A program made the translations under genes and the position numbers. From positions 1 to 64,000 of the forward strand of contig NZ_VJND01000011.1 in the NCBI RefSeq assembly GCF_007556605.1: a DNA stretch of 64,000 nucleotides, in the 5' to 3' direction. The notes under the pieces are model-generated. The model was not told the DNA's origin. It worked only from the letters and a program-made list of their open reading frames with translations, and did not search any database. Below, in pieces: positions 30,691 to 38,416 of the stretch. Within the stretch, counting starts at the first letter, position 1; each line of letters begins with the position of its first letter. This DNA is from Tepidimonas sediminis. Lineage in GTDB: Bacteria > Pseudomonadota > Gammaproteobacteria > Burkholderiales > Burkholderiaceae_C.

Positions 30691-31275
30691 ATGGCATGGG
30701 AAGCGCTGGCGGTGTCCACCGGGGTGGTGGCGCTGGCCGAGATGGGCGACAAGACGCAGCTGCTGGCGCTGCTGCTGGCGGCGCGCTTTCGCCGGCCGCT
30801 GCCGATCGTGGCCGGCATCGTGGTGGCCACGGTGCTCAACCATGCGCTGGCGGGGGCGGTCGGGGCGTGGCTGGCGGCCCACGTCAGCCCGGCCTGGCTG
30901 CGCTGGGGGCTTGGGCTGTCGTTCCTGGCGATGGCGGCCTGGATGCTGATCCCGGACAAGGTCGACGAGGACGACGTGCGCATCGCGCCGCGCTGGGGGG
31001 TGTTCGGTGCCACGGCGCTGGCGTTCTTCCTGGCGGAGATGGCCGACAAGACGCAGATCGCCACCGTGGCGCTGACGGTGCACTACGCCGCGCCGCTGGC
31101 GGTGGTGGCCGGCACGACGCTGGGCATGCTGCTTGCCGACGTGCCGGCGGTGTTCGTCGGCGACCGGCTGGCGCGGCGCGTGCCGATGCGGCTGGTGCAC
31201 GGCGTGGCCGCGGCGATCTTCGCGCTGCTGGGACTGGCGACGCTGCTCGGCGCGGGGGTGTCGCTCGGTTTTTGA
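30691..31275 (+). CDS. UPF0016/GDT1 family Mn2+/Ca2+ transporter (TMEM165-like)
   Basis: A 194-residue membrane protein made of two homologous halves of three helices, each opened by the family motif E-x-G-D-(K/R)-(T/S): AEMGDKTQLLALLL near residue 16 and AEMADKTQIATVAL near 115. Family members export manganese (MneA/MntX) or act in cation/proton exchange in the inner membrane. An acidic connector (DKVDEDD) lies between the halves. ATG 30691 is chosen because upstream codons run into the tRNA terminator. The stop codon overlaps the -35 of the next gene's promoter. Confidence 0.9.
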   Translation: MAWEALAVSTGVVALAEMGDKTQLLALLLAARFRRPLPIVAGIVVATVLNHALAGAVGAWLAAHVSPAWLRWGLGLSFLAMAAWMLIPDKVDEDDVRIAPRWGVFGATALAFFLAEMADKTQIATVALTVHYAAPLAVVAGTTLGMLLADVPAVFVGDRLARRVPMRLVHGVAAAIFALLGLATLLGAGVSLGF

Positions 31276-31300
31276 CACCCGGCGGACGCTGCGCCACAAT
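31272..31300 (+). promoter_or_regulatory. Sigma-70 promoter of the metallo-beta-lactamase gene
   Basis: TTGACA (31272–31277) and CACAAT (31295–31300) with exactly 17 bases between them; the -35 overlaps the stop of the preceding gene. Start of transcription would be near 31307, about 75 bases before the coding region. Confidence 0.7.
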
Positions 31301-31302
31301 CG

Positions 31303-31327
31303 ATGCATTCGTGCATGCTTATGTGCA
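31303..31327. promoter_or_regulatory. TGCA half-site cluster / palindrome at the predicted transcription start
   Basis: ATGCATTCGTGCAT (31303–31316) is a palindrome with a TTCG centre, followed by a third TGCA at 31324–31327; TGCA recurs at 31304, 31312 and 31324. Placed right over the expected start of transcription, it could be an operator or a short 5' RNA hairpin. Confidence 0.4.
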
Positions 31328-31382
31328 ATTGAGAAGGCGCCGGCGTTGCGCCGCCGGTGCCGGGATCCCGAGGAGAATGCCG

Positions 31383-32411
31383 ATGTCCCCGACCACCCTG
31401 ACGCGCCGCCGCTGGCTGCGCCTGAGCGCCGGCGGCGTGGCCGGCGTGGCGGCGCTGGCCGCCGTGCCCGAGGTGCGCGTGTTCGCCCAGCAGCTGCAGG
31501 ATTTCATCGAGGGCCCGCCGGTGCCCGACATCGAGCCGCAGCGCATCACGCCGCACGTCTGGATGATCTACGCCAAGGACGGCTTTCCGACGCCGGAGAA
31601 CCGCGGCGTGATGGCCAACGTGGTGTTCGTCGTCACCCGTGTCGGCGTCGTCATTCTGGACTCGGGCTGCTCGCTGCAGCACGGCCAGATGGCCATCCGC
31701 ATGATCCGCAAGGTCACCGACAAGCCGGTGGTGGCGATCTTCAACAGTCACTACCACGGCGACCACTGGCTGGGCAACCACGCCTTCGTCGAGGCGTTCG
31801 GCGCCAGCCTGCCGATCCACGCGCTGCCGCATACCATCGAGATGATCCGCGGCACCGAGGGCAACCTGTGGCGCAGCCTGATGGAGCGCTGGACCAACCA
31901 GGCCACGATGGGCACCAGGGTGGTGCCGCCCAACACGCCGACCGAGCATGGGCGCACCTACCGCTTCGGCGACGTGACGCTGCGCATGCATCACTACGGA
32001 CGCGCGCACACGCCGTCCGACCTGTGCATCGAGGTGGTGGAGGATCGCTTCACCTACGTCGGCGACATTGCGATGGAGAATCGCATCGCCAACATCGACG
32101 ACGGCTCCTACCCGGGCACCTTCAAGTACTACGAGGCGCTGCAGAAGGCCACCGGCAGCGGGCAGCTGTTCTGGCCCGGTCACGGCCGCGGCAGCACGAC
32201 GCTGCTGGAGGACTACGGCACGTTTCTCAAGGGCATCTGGGAGCCCTGCGTGCAGGCGGTCAAGGACGGCGTGCCGCTGGAGAAGGCCAAGGAGCTGGTG
32301 CTGAAGGATCCACGGGTGGCGCGGCGGGCCAGGGACATGGCCGGTTTCGACAGCAACATCGGCAAGTACACGAGCCTGGCGTACCTGGAGGCCGAGAAGG
32401 AGCTGTTCTGA
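31383..32411 (+). CDS. Metallo-beta-lactamase fold hydrolase, Tat-type signal
   Basis: A 342-residue protein. The N-terminus TRRRWLRLSAGGVAGVAALA looks like a twin-arginine signal, so it is probably exported folded. The mature part is a metallo-beta-lactamase: zinc motif FNSHYHGDHWLGNHAF near residue 120, then HYGRAHTPSD, VGDIAMENR and WPGHGRG. It resembles SoxH-type and quinoprotein-associated zinc hydrolases; the substrate is unknown. AGGAGA six bases before ATG 31383 favours this start over an ATG two codons upstream. It has its own promoter and stands just before the tungstate transporter; a functional link is not shown. Confidence 0.85.
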   Translation: MSPTTLTRRRWLRLSAGGVAGVAALAAVPEVRVFAQQLQDFIEGPPVPDIEPQRITPHVWMIYAKDGFPTPENRGVMANVVFVVTRVGVVILDSGCSLQHGQMAIRMIRKVTDKPVVAIFNSHYHGDHWLGNHAFVEAFGASLPIHALPHTIEMIRGTEGNLWRSLMERWTNQATMGTRVVPPNTPTEHGRTYRFGDVTLRMHHYGRAHTPSDLCIEVVEDRFTYVGDIAMENRIANIDDGSYPGTFKYYEALQKATGSGQLFWPGHGRGSTTLLEDYGTFLKGIWEPCVQAVKDGVPLEKAKELVLKDPRVARRARDMAGFDSNIGKYTSLAYLEAEKELF

Positions 32412-32434
32412 CGGCGGCGGCGCGCCGCGGCAGG

Positions 32435-32453
32435 GGCGGTTAGCATAGCCGCC
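32435..32453 (+). promoter_or_regulatory. Hairpin/operator directly before tupB
   Basis: GGCGGTTAGCATAGCCGCC folds into 8 bp (one G-U pair) with loop GCA, ending one base before the tupB ATG. It would bury the ribosome-binding region in RNA, or serve as a dyad for a metal-responsive repressor in DNA; TAGCAT within it is also -10-like. No larger molybdenum/tungsten-cofactor riboswitch is apparent. Confidence 0.4.
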
Positions 32454-32454
32454 C

Positions 32455-33183
32455 ATGGATGGCGTGATGCCGACGTTCGCCCAGGCGTGGGCGCTCGTGC
32501 ACGGTGGCGATGCGCTGCTGTGGTCGACCGTGACGCGGTCGATCGCGGTCAGCGGTTCGGCCACCGCGCTGGCGTGCCTGCTCGGTCTGCCGCTGGGCGC
32601 CTGGCTCGGGGTGGTGCGCTTTGCGGGGCGGGGGGCGCTGGTCACGTTGCTGGATGGCCTGCTGGCCGTGCCTTCGGTGGTGGTCGGCCTGCTGGTCTAC
32701 CTGCTGCTGTCGCGCTCGGGGCCGCTCGGTTTTCTCGGCTGGCTGTTCTCGTTTCCGGCGATGGTGCTGGCGCAGACGCTGCTGGTGCTGCCGGTGGTGG
32801 TCAACCTCGCGCGCCGCGCCGTGGAGCAGGCCGAGCGCGACCACGGCGAGCAGCTGCAGGTGCTGGGAGCAGGGGCGGGCTGGCGCGCCCTGTTGCTGGC
32901 CTGGGACGAGCGCCATGTGCTGCTGTCGGCGGCGCTGCTGGCCTTCAGCCGTGCCGTGGCCGAGGTGGGCGCAGTGATGGTCGTCGGCGGCAACATCGAG
33001 GGCTACACCCGCGTGATGACCACCGCGATCGCACTGGAGACCAGCAAGGGGGACCTGCCGCTGGCACTGGCGCTCGGTCTGGTGCTGCTGCTGGTGGTGG
33101 TGGGGCTGCACGCGCTGGCGGCGCTGGCGCTGCGCTGGGCGCGCGGCGGCGTGCGGCCGTGGCCGCAACGGGAGCCCGCATGA
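32455..33183 (+). CDS. tupB: Tungstate ABC transporter, permease
   Basis: The 242-residue inner-membrane permease has about six helices and the EAA-like loop AVEVGAVMVVGGNIEGYTRVMTTAI (here RAVAEVGAVMVVGGNI) near residue 172, characteristic of the TupB/ModB-like permeases of tungstate systems. It opens a three-gene operon with the ATPase and binding protein, each overlapping the next by 4 bases. Assignment to tungstate rests mainly on the TupA motif two genes on and on the tungsten enzyme operon nearby. A second in-frame ATG four codons in is an alternative start. Confidence 0.9.
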   Translation: MDGVMPTFAQAWALVHGGDALLWSTVTRSIAVSGSATALACLLGLPLGAWLGVVRFAGRGALVTLLDGLLAVPSVVVGLLVYLLLSRSGPLGFLGWLFSFPAMVLAQTLLVLPVVVNLARRAVEQAERDHGEQLQVLGAGAGWRALLLAWDERHVLLSAALLAFSRAVAEVGAVMVVGGNIEGYTRVMTTAIALETSKGDLPLALALGLVLLLVVVGLHALAALALRWARGGVRPWPQREPA

Positions 33184-33902
33184 CCGCCGCGCCAAGGCTG
33201 ACCCTGCGCGGGGTGTCGGTGCGGCGCGGGGGGCGATGGGCGCTGCGCGGTCTGGATCTGGCCATTCAGCCCGGCGAGCGCGTGGCGCTGGTGGGCCCCA
33301 ACGGCAGCGGCAAGTCGACCCTGCTGCGGCTGCTGGCCGGTGTGCTGCCGCCCGACGAAGGTGACCTCCTGCGCCCGCCCGGACAGCGCGTCGGCATGGT
33401 GTTCCAGCAACCTTATCTGCTGCGTACCAGCGCCTGGCTCAACGTGGCGTTGGCGGTGTGGCTGCAGGGGCGCCCGTGGTCGCAGGCGGTGCAGGCGGCC
33501 CACGAGGCGCTGGCGCAGGTCGGGCTGGCGCAACAGGCCGGCCAGCCTGCGCGCACGCTCTCCGGCGGGCAGCAACAGCGGCTGGCGCTGGCACGCGCCT
33601 GGGCCCTGCGGCCGGAACTTTGGCTGCTCGACGAGCCCACCGCGAGCCTGGATCCGCAGGCCAGCGCCGAGCTGGAGGCGCTGCTGCGACGGGCGCTGCA
33701 GGGCGGCCCGGACGGGCCGGCGCGCACGCTGGTGTTCAGCAGCCATCGCCTCGGGCAGGTGCGCCGTCTGGCCACGCGCGTGCTGTACCTCCAGGGCGGG
33801 CGGCTGCTGGCCGATCTGCCGGTGGCGGCGTTTTTCGATGTGGCCGAGCTGGCGCGGCGGGCGCCGGCGGCGCTGCGCTTCGTGCGTGAGGAGTTGCCGT
33901 GA
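33180..33902 (+). CDS. tupC: Tungstate ABC transporter, ATP-binding protein
   Basis: A 240-residue ABC ATPase with Walker A LVGPNGSGKSTLLRLLAG near residue 37, Q-loop VFQQPYLLRTSAWLNVALA, signature TLSGGQQQRLALARAWAL near 123, Walker B LWLLDEPTASLDP and switch His in FSSHRLGQV. Energises uptake with the TupB permease. It starts at an ATGA overlap with tupB and ends at a GTGA overlap with tupA. Confidence 0.9.
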   Translation: MTAAPRLTLRGVSVRRGGRWALRGLDLAIQPGERVALVGPNGSGKSTLLRLLAGVLPPDEGDLLRPPGQRVGMVFQQPYLLRTSAWLNVALAVWLQGRPWSQAVQAAHEALAQVGLAQQAGQPARTLSGGQQQRLALARAWALRPELWLLDEPTASLDPQASAELEALLRRALQGGPDGPARTLVFSSHRLGQVRRLATRVLYLQGGRLLADLPVAAFFDVAELARRAPAALRFVREELP

Positions 33903-34711
33903 GGCGGCGTGCCTGGCTGCGCGGCGCCGGCGCGGCGCTGCTGACGGCGGCGGCGCCGGCCGGGGCTGCCCCGCCGGTGATCGTGCTGGCCTCCACCACC
34001 TCGACCGAGCAGTCCGGGCTGTTCGCCCACCTGCTGCCCCGTTTCCGTCAGGCCACCGGCATCGAGGTGCGCGTGGTCGCGGTGGGCACGGGGCAGGCGC
34101 TGGACATCGCGCGCCGCGGCGATGCCGATGCGCTGCTGGTGCACGACCAGGCTGCCGAGGAGGCGTTCGTCGCCGAAGGTCATGGCCTGCGGCGCGTCGA
34201 GGTCATGGTCAATGACTTCGTCTTGGTGGGGCCCCGGGCGGATCCGGCTGGGGCGCGTGGCGGCGACATCGTCGCGGCGCTGCGGCGCATCGCGGCGGTG
34301 GCTGCGCCGTTCGTCTCGCGCGGCGACCGCAGCGGCACGCACCTGGCCGAGCGGCGTTTCTGGGCCCTGGCCGGGGGGGCGCCGAGCGGTCGCGCCTATC
34401 GTGAGTGCGGCTGCGGCATGGGGCAGGCGCTCAACGTGGCCGCGGCGCTGGGGGCCTACACCCTGGCCGATCGGGCCACGTGGGCGAGTTTTCGCAACCG
34501 CGCCGATCTGGCGGTGCTGGTGCAGGGCGATGCGCGGCTGCGCAACCCGTATGCGGCCATCGTCGTCAACCCGCGCCGCCACCCGCACGTGCGGGCCGAG
34601 GCGGCGCAGCGCTTCGTCGACTGGCTGGCTTCGGCGGAGGGGCAGGCGGCGATCGCGTCCTTCCGCCGCGACGGCCAGCCGGTGTTTCAGCCGGTGGCGG
34701 CCGGGCGCTGA
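33899..34711 (+). CDS. tupA: Tungstate ABC transporter, substrate-binding protein
   Basis: The 270-residue precursor has an export signal (RRRAWLRGAGAALLTAAAPAGA, a possible Tat signal) and a periplasmic PBP-like domain. The mature N-terminus VIVLASTTSTEQSGLF contains the TTTSTxxSGL-type oxyanion-binding motif that marks TupA; VAVGTGQALDIARRGDADAL and SRGDRSGTHLAERRFW supply further binding segments. Tungstate is the expected ligand, with molybdate excluded in characterised homologues. GTG start overlaps tupC. Convergent with the regulator gene, 10 bases away. Confidence 0.92.
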   Translation: MRRRAWLRGAGAALLTAAAPAGAAPPVIVLASTTSTEQSGLFAHLLPRFRQATGIEVRVVAVGTGQALDIARRGDADALLVHDQAAEEAFVAEGHGLRRVEVMVNDFVLVGPRADPAGARGGDIVAALRRIAAVAAPFVSRGDRSGTHLAERRFWALAGGAPSGRAYRECGCGMGQALNVAAALGAYTLADRATWASFRNRADLAVLVQGDARLRNPYAAIVVNPRRHPHVRAEAAQRFVDWLASAEGQAAIASFRRDGQPVFQPVAAGR

Positions 34712-34721
34712 GCGTGCGCCG

Positions 34722-35804
34722 TCAGCGCGGCTGCAGCTTGCGGTAGATGGTGGCGCGGCTGATGCCGAGCCGGCGCGCGGCCTCGGCGACGTTGCCGCCG
34801 GCCTCGGCCACGGCCTGGCGGATCAGGGCGGCTTCGCGGTGGCGCAGCGGCAGCGCGGCAGCGGCCGCGCCGGGCGGAGGCTCGGCGTCGGCCAGCCGGG
34901 CCAGCACCACCACGCGCAGCGCGCTCCAGGTCGGCACCTCCCAAGGAGCACGCTGCCGGCGCGCGGCGTCGAACAGCGCCGCCGCCGGCAGCGCCAGCGC
35001 CTCCTCCACGTGCGGCCACGGCGTGCGCAGATCCAGCATCTCGGCGGCGGTGCGGTTGGCCGCGACGATGACGCCCTCGCCATCGAGCACCAGCAGGCCA
35101 TCGTCGTCGTCGCCGGGCAGGCGGCCGGGCCAGGTCAGCCGCAGGCTCAAGGCGTGCGGCACGGCGGCCACCAGGGCATGCTCGATGCGGCGCGCCGCCA
35201 CCGCCACCAGGTGCTTGAGCGCGCGCCGCTCCGGCGCCAGCACGCCGGTCAGGTCCAGCATGCCGGCGCAGCGGCCGTCGGGTCCGAACAACGGAGCGCC
35301 GGCGCAGGAATAGACCGCGGTGTCGTCGAAGAAGTGCTCGCCGCGGTGCAGCCACACCGGCACGCGCTCGGCCAGCGCCGCGCCGATGGCGGTGGTCCCC
35401 ACCGCCCGCTCCGACAGGTCCACACCGATGCGGGCGATGGCGTGCACGTGGCGGTTGGACGGATCGGCCGGACCGTGCACGTCCAGCACCACGCCGTCGG
35501 CGTCGGTCAGCAGCGCGAAGTAGCCGGTGTCGCGCATCGCGCGCGCCAGCGTCGCCTCGATGACCGGCGCGGCGGCACGGCGCAGCGCCGTGCCGGCTTC
35601 CAGCACGCGCCGCTGCGCGGCGGCGCTGACGGTGTCGAAGGCCAGCCGCTCGTGCGGCCGGCGCCCCTGCGCCAGACAGCGCCGCCACGAGGCCACGATC
35701 CAACTCTCCAGCGGTGCCGGCACCTCGCGCTGCTCCAGCAGCCAGTCGCGGCGCGCCTGCTCGATGGCGCGCAGCCGCTCGTCGACGGCGGTGGGGGTGG
35801 CCAT
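34722..35804 (-). CDS. GAF/PAS/Fis-type regulator without an AAA+ domain
   Basis: A 360-residue regulator in the style of AcoR. It has an N-terminal region with ESWIVASWRRCL (residues about 28–39), a GAF domain (about 75–200: YFALLTDADGVVLDVHG, VGTTAIGAAL, AGAPLFGPDGRCAGMLDLTG), a PAS-like segment (about 240–300: LLVLDGEGVIVAANRTAAEMLDL) and a C-terminal Fis helix-turn-helix (GNVAEAARRLGISRATIYRKL). The central sigma-54-interacting AAA+ domain with GAFTGA is absent, so it cannot act as an ordinary enhancer-binding protein. GAGGAGA before ATG 35804 sets the start. Divergent from the aldehyde oxidoreductase operon, its likely target. Confidence 0.85.
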   Translation of the reverse strand: MATPTAVDERLRAIEQARRDWLLEQREVPAPLESWIVASWRRCLAQGRRPHERLAFDTVSAAAQRRVLEAGTALRRAAAPVIEATLARAMRDTGYFALLTDADGVVLDVHGPADPSNRHVHAIARIGVDLSERAVGTTAIGAALAERVPVWLHRGEHFFDDTAVYSCAGAPLFGPDGRCAGMLDLTGVLAPERRALKHLVAVAARRIEHALVAAVPHALSLRLTWPGRLPGDDDDGLLVLDGEGVIVAANRTAAEMLDLRTPWPHVEEALALPAAALFDAARRQRAPWEVPTWSALRVVVLARLADAEPPPGAAAAALPLRHREAALIRQAVAEAGGNVAEAARRLGISRATIYRKLQPR

Positions 35805-35845
35805 CGGGTTGGTCTCCTCGCGGCATCCCGCTGGGTGGCGGGCTG

Positions 35846-35858
35846 TCTCATTTTGAGA
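35846..35858. promoter_or_regulatory. Palindromic operator between regulator and aor operon
   Basis: TCTCA-TTT-TGAGA, a perfect 5-bp dyad with a 3-base centre, lies 41 bases before the regulator gene and 117 bases before the ferredoxin gene, in the only A+T-rich part of the spacer. The Fis-type helix-turn-helix protein encoded alongside is the natural candidate to bind it. Prediction. Confidence 0.5.
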
Positions 35859-35975
35859 ATTTCGGCGTTGCGTGCGGGAAAACCCTTGTGCACGACGGCG
35901 CCGCGCGACCAAGAATAGCCGAAAACCCGACTGCGGGCAGGGGCGATGCCCGCGCACCCCCAGAGGAGACAAGGC

Positions 35976-36458
35976 ATGCAGAAAGTGCTGCACCTCGACC
36001 CGGCCAAGTGCACCGGGTGCCTGTCGTGCGAGATGGCCTGCTCGTACGAGAACTACGGCGTCTTCGCCACCTCCAGGTCGCGCATCAAGGTGTTCGACTT
36101 CCACCACACCGGCCGCAAGGTGCCTTACACCTGCACCCAGTGTGACGAGGCGTGGTGCCTGCACGCCTGTCCGGTGGAGGCGATCACGGTCGACAAGGTC
36201 ACCGGCGCCAAGGTCGTCAGCGAAGCCACCTGCGTCGGCTGCAAGGTCTGCACCATCGCCTGCCCGTTCGGCACCATCAATTACGTCGCCGAGACCGGCA
36301 AGGTGCAGAAGTGCGATCTGTGCGGCGGGCAGCCGGCGTGCGCCGAGGCCTGCCCGACCGGCGCCATCACCTACATCGATGCCAACTGGACGGGCCTGGC
36401 GCGCATGCAGCAGTGGGCCGACAAGCTCGGCAACCAGAGCGCTCCGGCGGCGGCCTGA
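35976..36458 (+). CDS. aorA: Ferredoxin-like subunit of tungsten aldehyde oxidoreductase (AorA-like)
   Basis: A 160-residue electron-transfer protein with four cysteine groups, enough for four [4Fe-4S] clusters: CTGCLSCEMAC (from residue about 11), CTQCDEAWCLHACP, CVGCKVCTIACP and CDLCGGQPACAEACP. In the characterised Aromatoleum enzyme a subunit of this type passes electrons from the tungsten subunit to the FAD subunit and polymerises into a filament. AGGAGA before ATG 35976 decides the start. First gene of the operon; the tungsten subunit follows after 30 bases. Not expected to be exported. Confidence 0.9.
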   Translation: MQKVLHLDPAKCTGCLSCEMACSYENYGVFATSRSRIKVFDFHHTGRKVPYTCTQCDEAWCLHACPVEAITVDKVTGAKVVSEATCVGCKVCTIACPFGTINYVAETGKVQKCDLCGGQPACAEACPTGAITYIDANWTGLARMQQWADKLGNQSAPAAA

Positions 36459-36488
36459 CCCCCCGCACCCGATTTCGAGGAGACGACC

Positions 36489-38336
36489 ATGGCATGGGCT
36501 GGCAAGATTCTGCGCGTCAACCTCACCGCGGGCACCTGCACGCCGGAGCCGCTGAACATGGACTGGGCGCGCCAGTACCTGGGTTCGCGGGGGCTGGGCA
36601 CCAAGTACCTGGTGGAGGAGATCGACCCCAAGGTCGATCCGCTGTCGCCGGACAACAAGATCATCTGGGCCACCGGGCCGCTGACCGGCACGATGGCCTC
36701 CACCGGCGGGCGCTACACCGTCATCACCAAGGGGCCGCTGACCGGGGCGATCGCCTGCTCCAACTCCGGCGGCTACTGGGGCGCGGAGCTGAAGATGGCC
36801 GGCTGGGACATGATCATCTTCGAGGGGCGCGCGCCCAAGCCGGTCTACCTCTACATCCAGGACGACGTCGCCGAGCTGCGCGACGCCTCGCACCTGTGGG
36901 GCAAGAGCGTCTGGGAGACCGAGGAGACGCTCAAGACCACGCTGCAGGATCCGCTGCTGCGCATCTCCAGCATCGGCCGCGCGGGCGAGAACCAGGTGCT
37001 GTTCGCCTGCGTCGTCAACGACCTGCACCGCGCTGCCGGGCGCTCCGGCGTCGGCGCGGTGGCCGGCAGCAAGAACCTGAAGGCCATCGCGGTGCGCGGC
37101 ACCAAGGGCGTGGGCAACCTCCATGACCCCAAGGCGTTCATGGCGGCCACGCGCGCGGCCAAGAAAGTGCTGGCGGACAACGCCGTCACCGGCCAGGGCC
37201 TGCCGAAGTACGGCACGCAGGTGCTGATGAACGTCATCAACGAGATCGGCGCGCTGCCGACGCGCAACCACCGCGACGTGCAGTTCGAGGGGGCGGACGA
37301 CATCTCCGCCGAGGCGATGCTGCGGCCGCGCCCCACCGACGGCAAGACGCACCTCGTCACCAATCAGGCGTGCTTCGGCTGCACGATCGCCTGCGGGCGC
37401 ATCAGCAAGATCGACGAGACGCACTTCAGCGTGCAGAACAAGCCGCAGTACTGGGGCGCCAGCGGCGGGCTGGAATACGAGGCTGCCTGGGCCCTGGGAG
37501 CCGCCAACGGCGTGCGCGACCTGGAGGCGCTGCAGTACGCCAACCTGATCTGCAACGAGCATGGCATGGATCCGATCAGCTTCGGCGCCACCGTCGGCGC
37601 GGTGATGGAGCTGTACGAGCTGGGCGTGCTGACCAAGGAGCAGATCGGGCTGGAGGCGCCGTTCGGCTCGGCGCGCGCGCTGTGCGAGCTGGCCGAGATG
37701 ACCGCCCACGGCGTCGGCTTCGGCAAGGAAATCGGCCTGGGCAGCAAGCGTCTGTGCGAAAAGTACGGCCACCCGGAGCTGTCGATGAGCGTCAAGGGGC
37801 AGGAATTCCCGGCCTACGACAGCCGCGGCATCCAGGGCATGGGCTTGGCCTACGCCACCAGCAACCGCGGCGCCTGCCACCTGCGCGGCTACACGGTGGC
37901 CTCCGAGGTGCTTGGCATCCCGGTCAAGACCGATCCCCACGTCACCGAGGGCAAGCCCGAGCTGGTCAAGGCGTTCCAAGACGCCACGGCGGCGTTCGAC
38001 TCGGCCGGCATCTGCATCTTCACGAGCTTTGCCTGGACGCTCGCGGACGTCGCACCACAGGTGGCGGCGGCGTGTGGCGAAGCGTTCACCGTGCAGGAGC
38101 TGGAGCGCATCGGCGAGCGCATCTGGAACCTGGAGCGCGAGTTCAACCTGGCCGCCGGCTTCACCGCCAAGGACGACACGCTGCCGCCGCGCCTGCTGAC
38201 CGAGCCGGCCAAGACCGGCCCGGCCAAGGGGCTGGTCAACAAGCTGCCGGAGATGCTGCCGAAGTACTACCAAGTGCGTGGCTGGGACGAGCAAGGTCGC
38301 CCGACGCCCGAGACCAAGGCCCGCCTCGGGCTGTGA
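36489..38336 (+). CDS. aorB: Tungsten-containing aldehyde ferredoxin oxidoreductase, catalytic subunit (AorB-like)
   Basis: Oxidises aldehydes to carboxylic acids, and can reduce acids in reverse, at a tungsten-bis-pyranopterin site. The 615-residue product has the family N-terminus GKILRVNLTAGTCTPEPL, RGLGTKYLVEEIDP, the pterin-binding GPLTGTMASTGGRYTVITKGPLTGAI near residue 65, GRSGVGAVAGSKNLKAIAVRG, the cluster motif CFGCTIAC near 297 and a later Cys (AGICIF) near 510 for one [4Fe-4S] cluster. Length is that of the family. GAGGAGA precedes the ATG. Tungstate uptake genes lie 2 kb away, supporting W rather than Mo. Confidence 0.95.
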   Translation: MAWAGKILRVNLTAGTCTPEPLNMDWARQYLGSRGLGTKYLVEEIDPKVDPLSPDNKIIWATGPLTGTMASTGGRYTVITKGPLTGAIACSNSGGYWGAELKMAGWDMIIFEGRAPKPVYLYIQDDVAELRDASHLWGKSVWETEETLKTTLQDPLLRISSIGRAGENQVLFACVVNDLHRAAGRSGVGAVAGSKNLKAIAVRGTKGVGNLHDPKAFMAATRAAKKVLADNAVTGQGLPKYGTQVLMNVINEIGALPTRNHRDVQFEGADDISAEAMLRPRPTDGKTHLVTNQACFGCTIACGRISKIDETHFSVQNKPQYWGASGGLEYEAAWALGAANGVRDLEALQYANLICNEHGMDPISFGATVGAVMELYELGVLTKEQIGLEAPFGSARALCELAEMTAHGVGFGKEIGLGSKRLCEKYGHPELSMSVKGQEFPAYDSRGIQGMGLAYATSNRGACHLRGYTVASEVLGIPVKTDPHVTEGKPELVKAFQDATAAFDSAGICIFTSFAWTLADVAPQVAAACGEAFTVQELERIGERIWNLEREFNLAAGFTAKDDTLPPRLLTEPAKTGPAKGLVNKLPEMLPKYYQVRGWDEQGRPTPETKARLGL

Positions 38337-38347
38337 CCGGCCCGCGG

Positions 38348-38385
38348 GCGCCGGAGGGCCGATGCCGGCCGGCCGGCGCCGGCGC
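38348..38385 (+). other. GC-rich intercistronic hairpin between aorB and aorC
   Basis: GCGCCGG (38348–38354) can pair with either of two overlapping CCGGCGC copies (38373–38379, 38379–38385), and the intervening DNA is a run of GGCC/GCCGGC palindromes. It might stabilise the aorA–aorB part of the message. Palindromes are common in DNA of this composition. Confidence 0.25.
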
Positions 38386-38416
38386 GGCTGCCATCCCGCC
38401 GACTGGAGCCCAGCCC

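Noticed and set aside
32412-32454. Molybdenum/tungsten-cofactor riboswitch before tupB
   Set aside because: The spacer is only 43 bases and contains one short hairpin, far smaller than that riboswitch class.
35870-35895. Sigma-54 promoter (GG…TTGT) before the aor operon
   Set aside because: The -12 element would be TTGT rather than TTGC, and the adjacent regulator lacks the sigma-54 activator domain.
34722-38294. 1190-residue minus-strand open frame running from the regulator back across the aor operon
   Set aside because: Only the part up to 35804 resembles a protein; the rest is antisense to the ferredoxin and tungsten subunit genes and is open merely because of high-GC codon bias.
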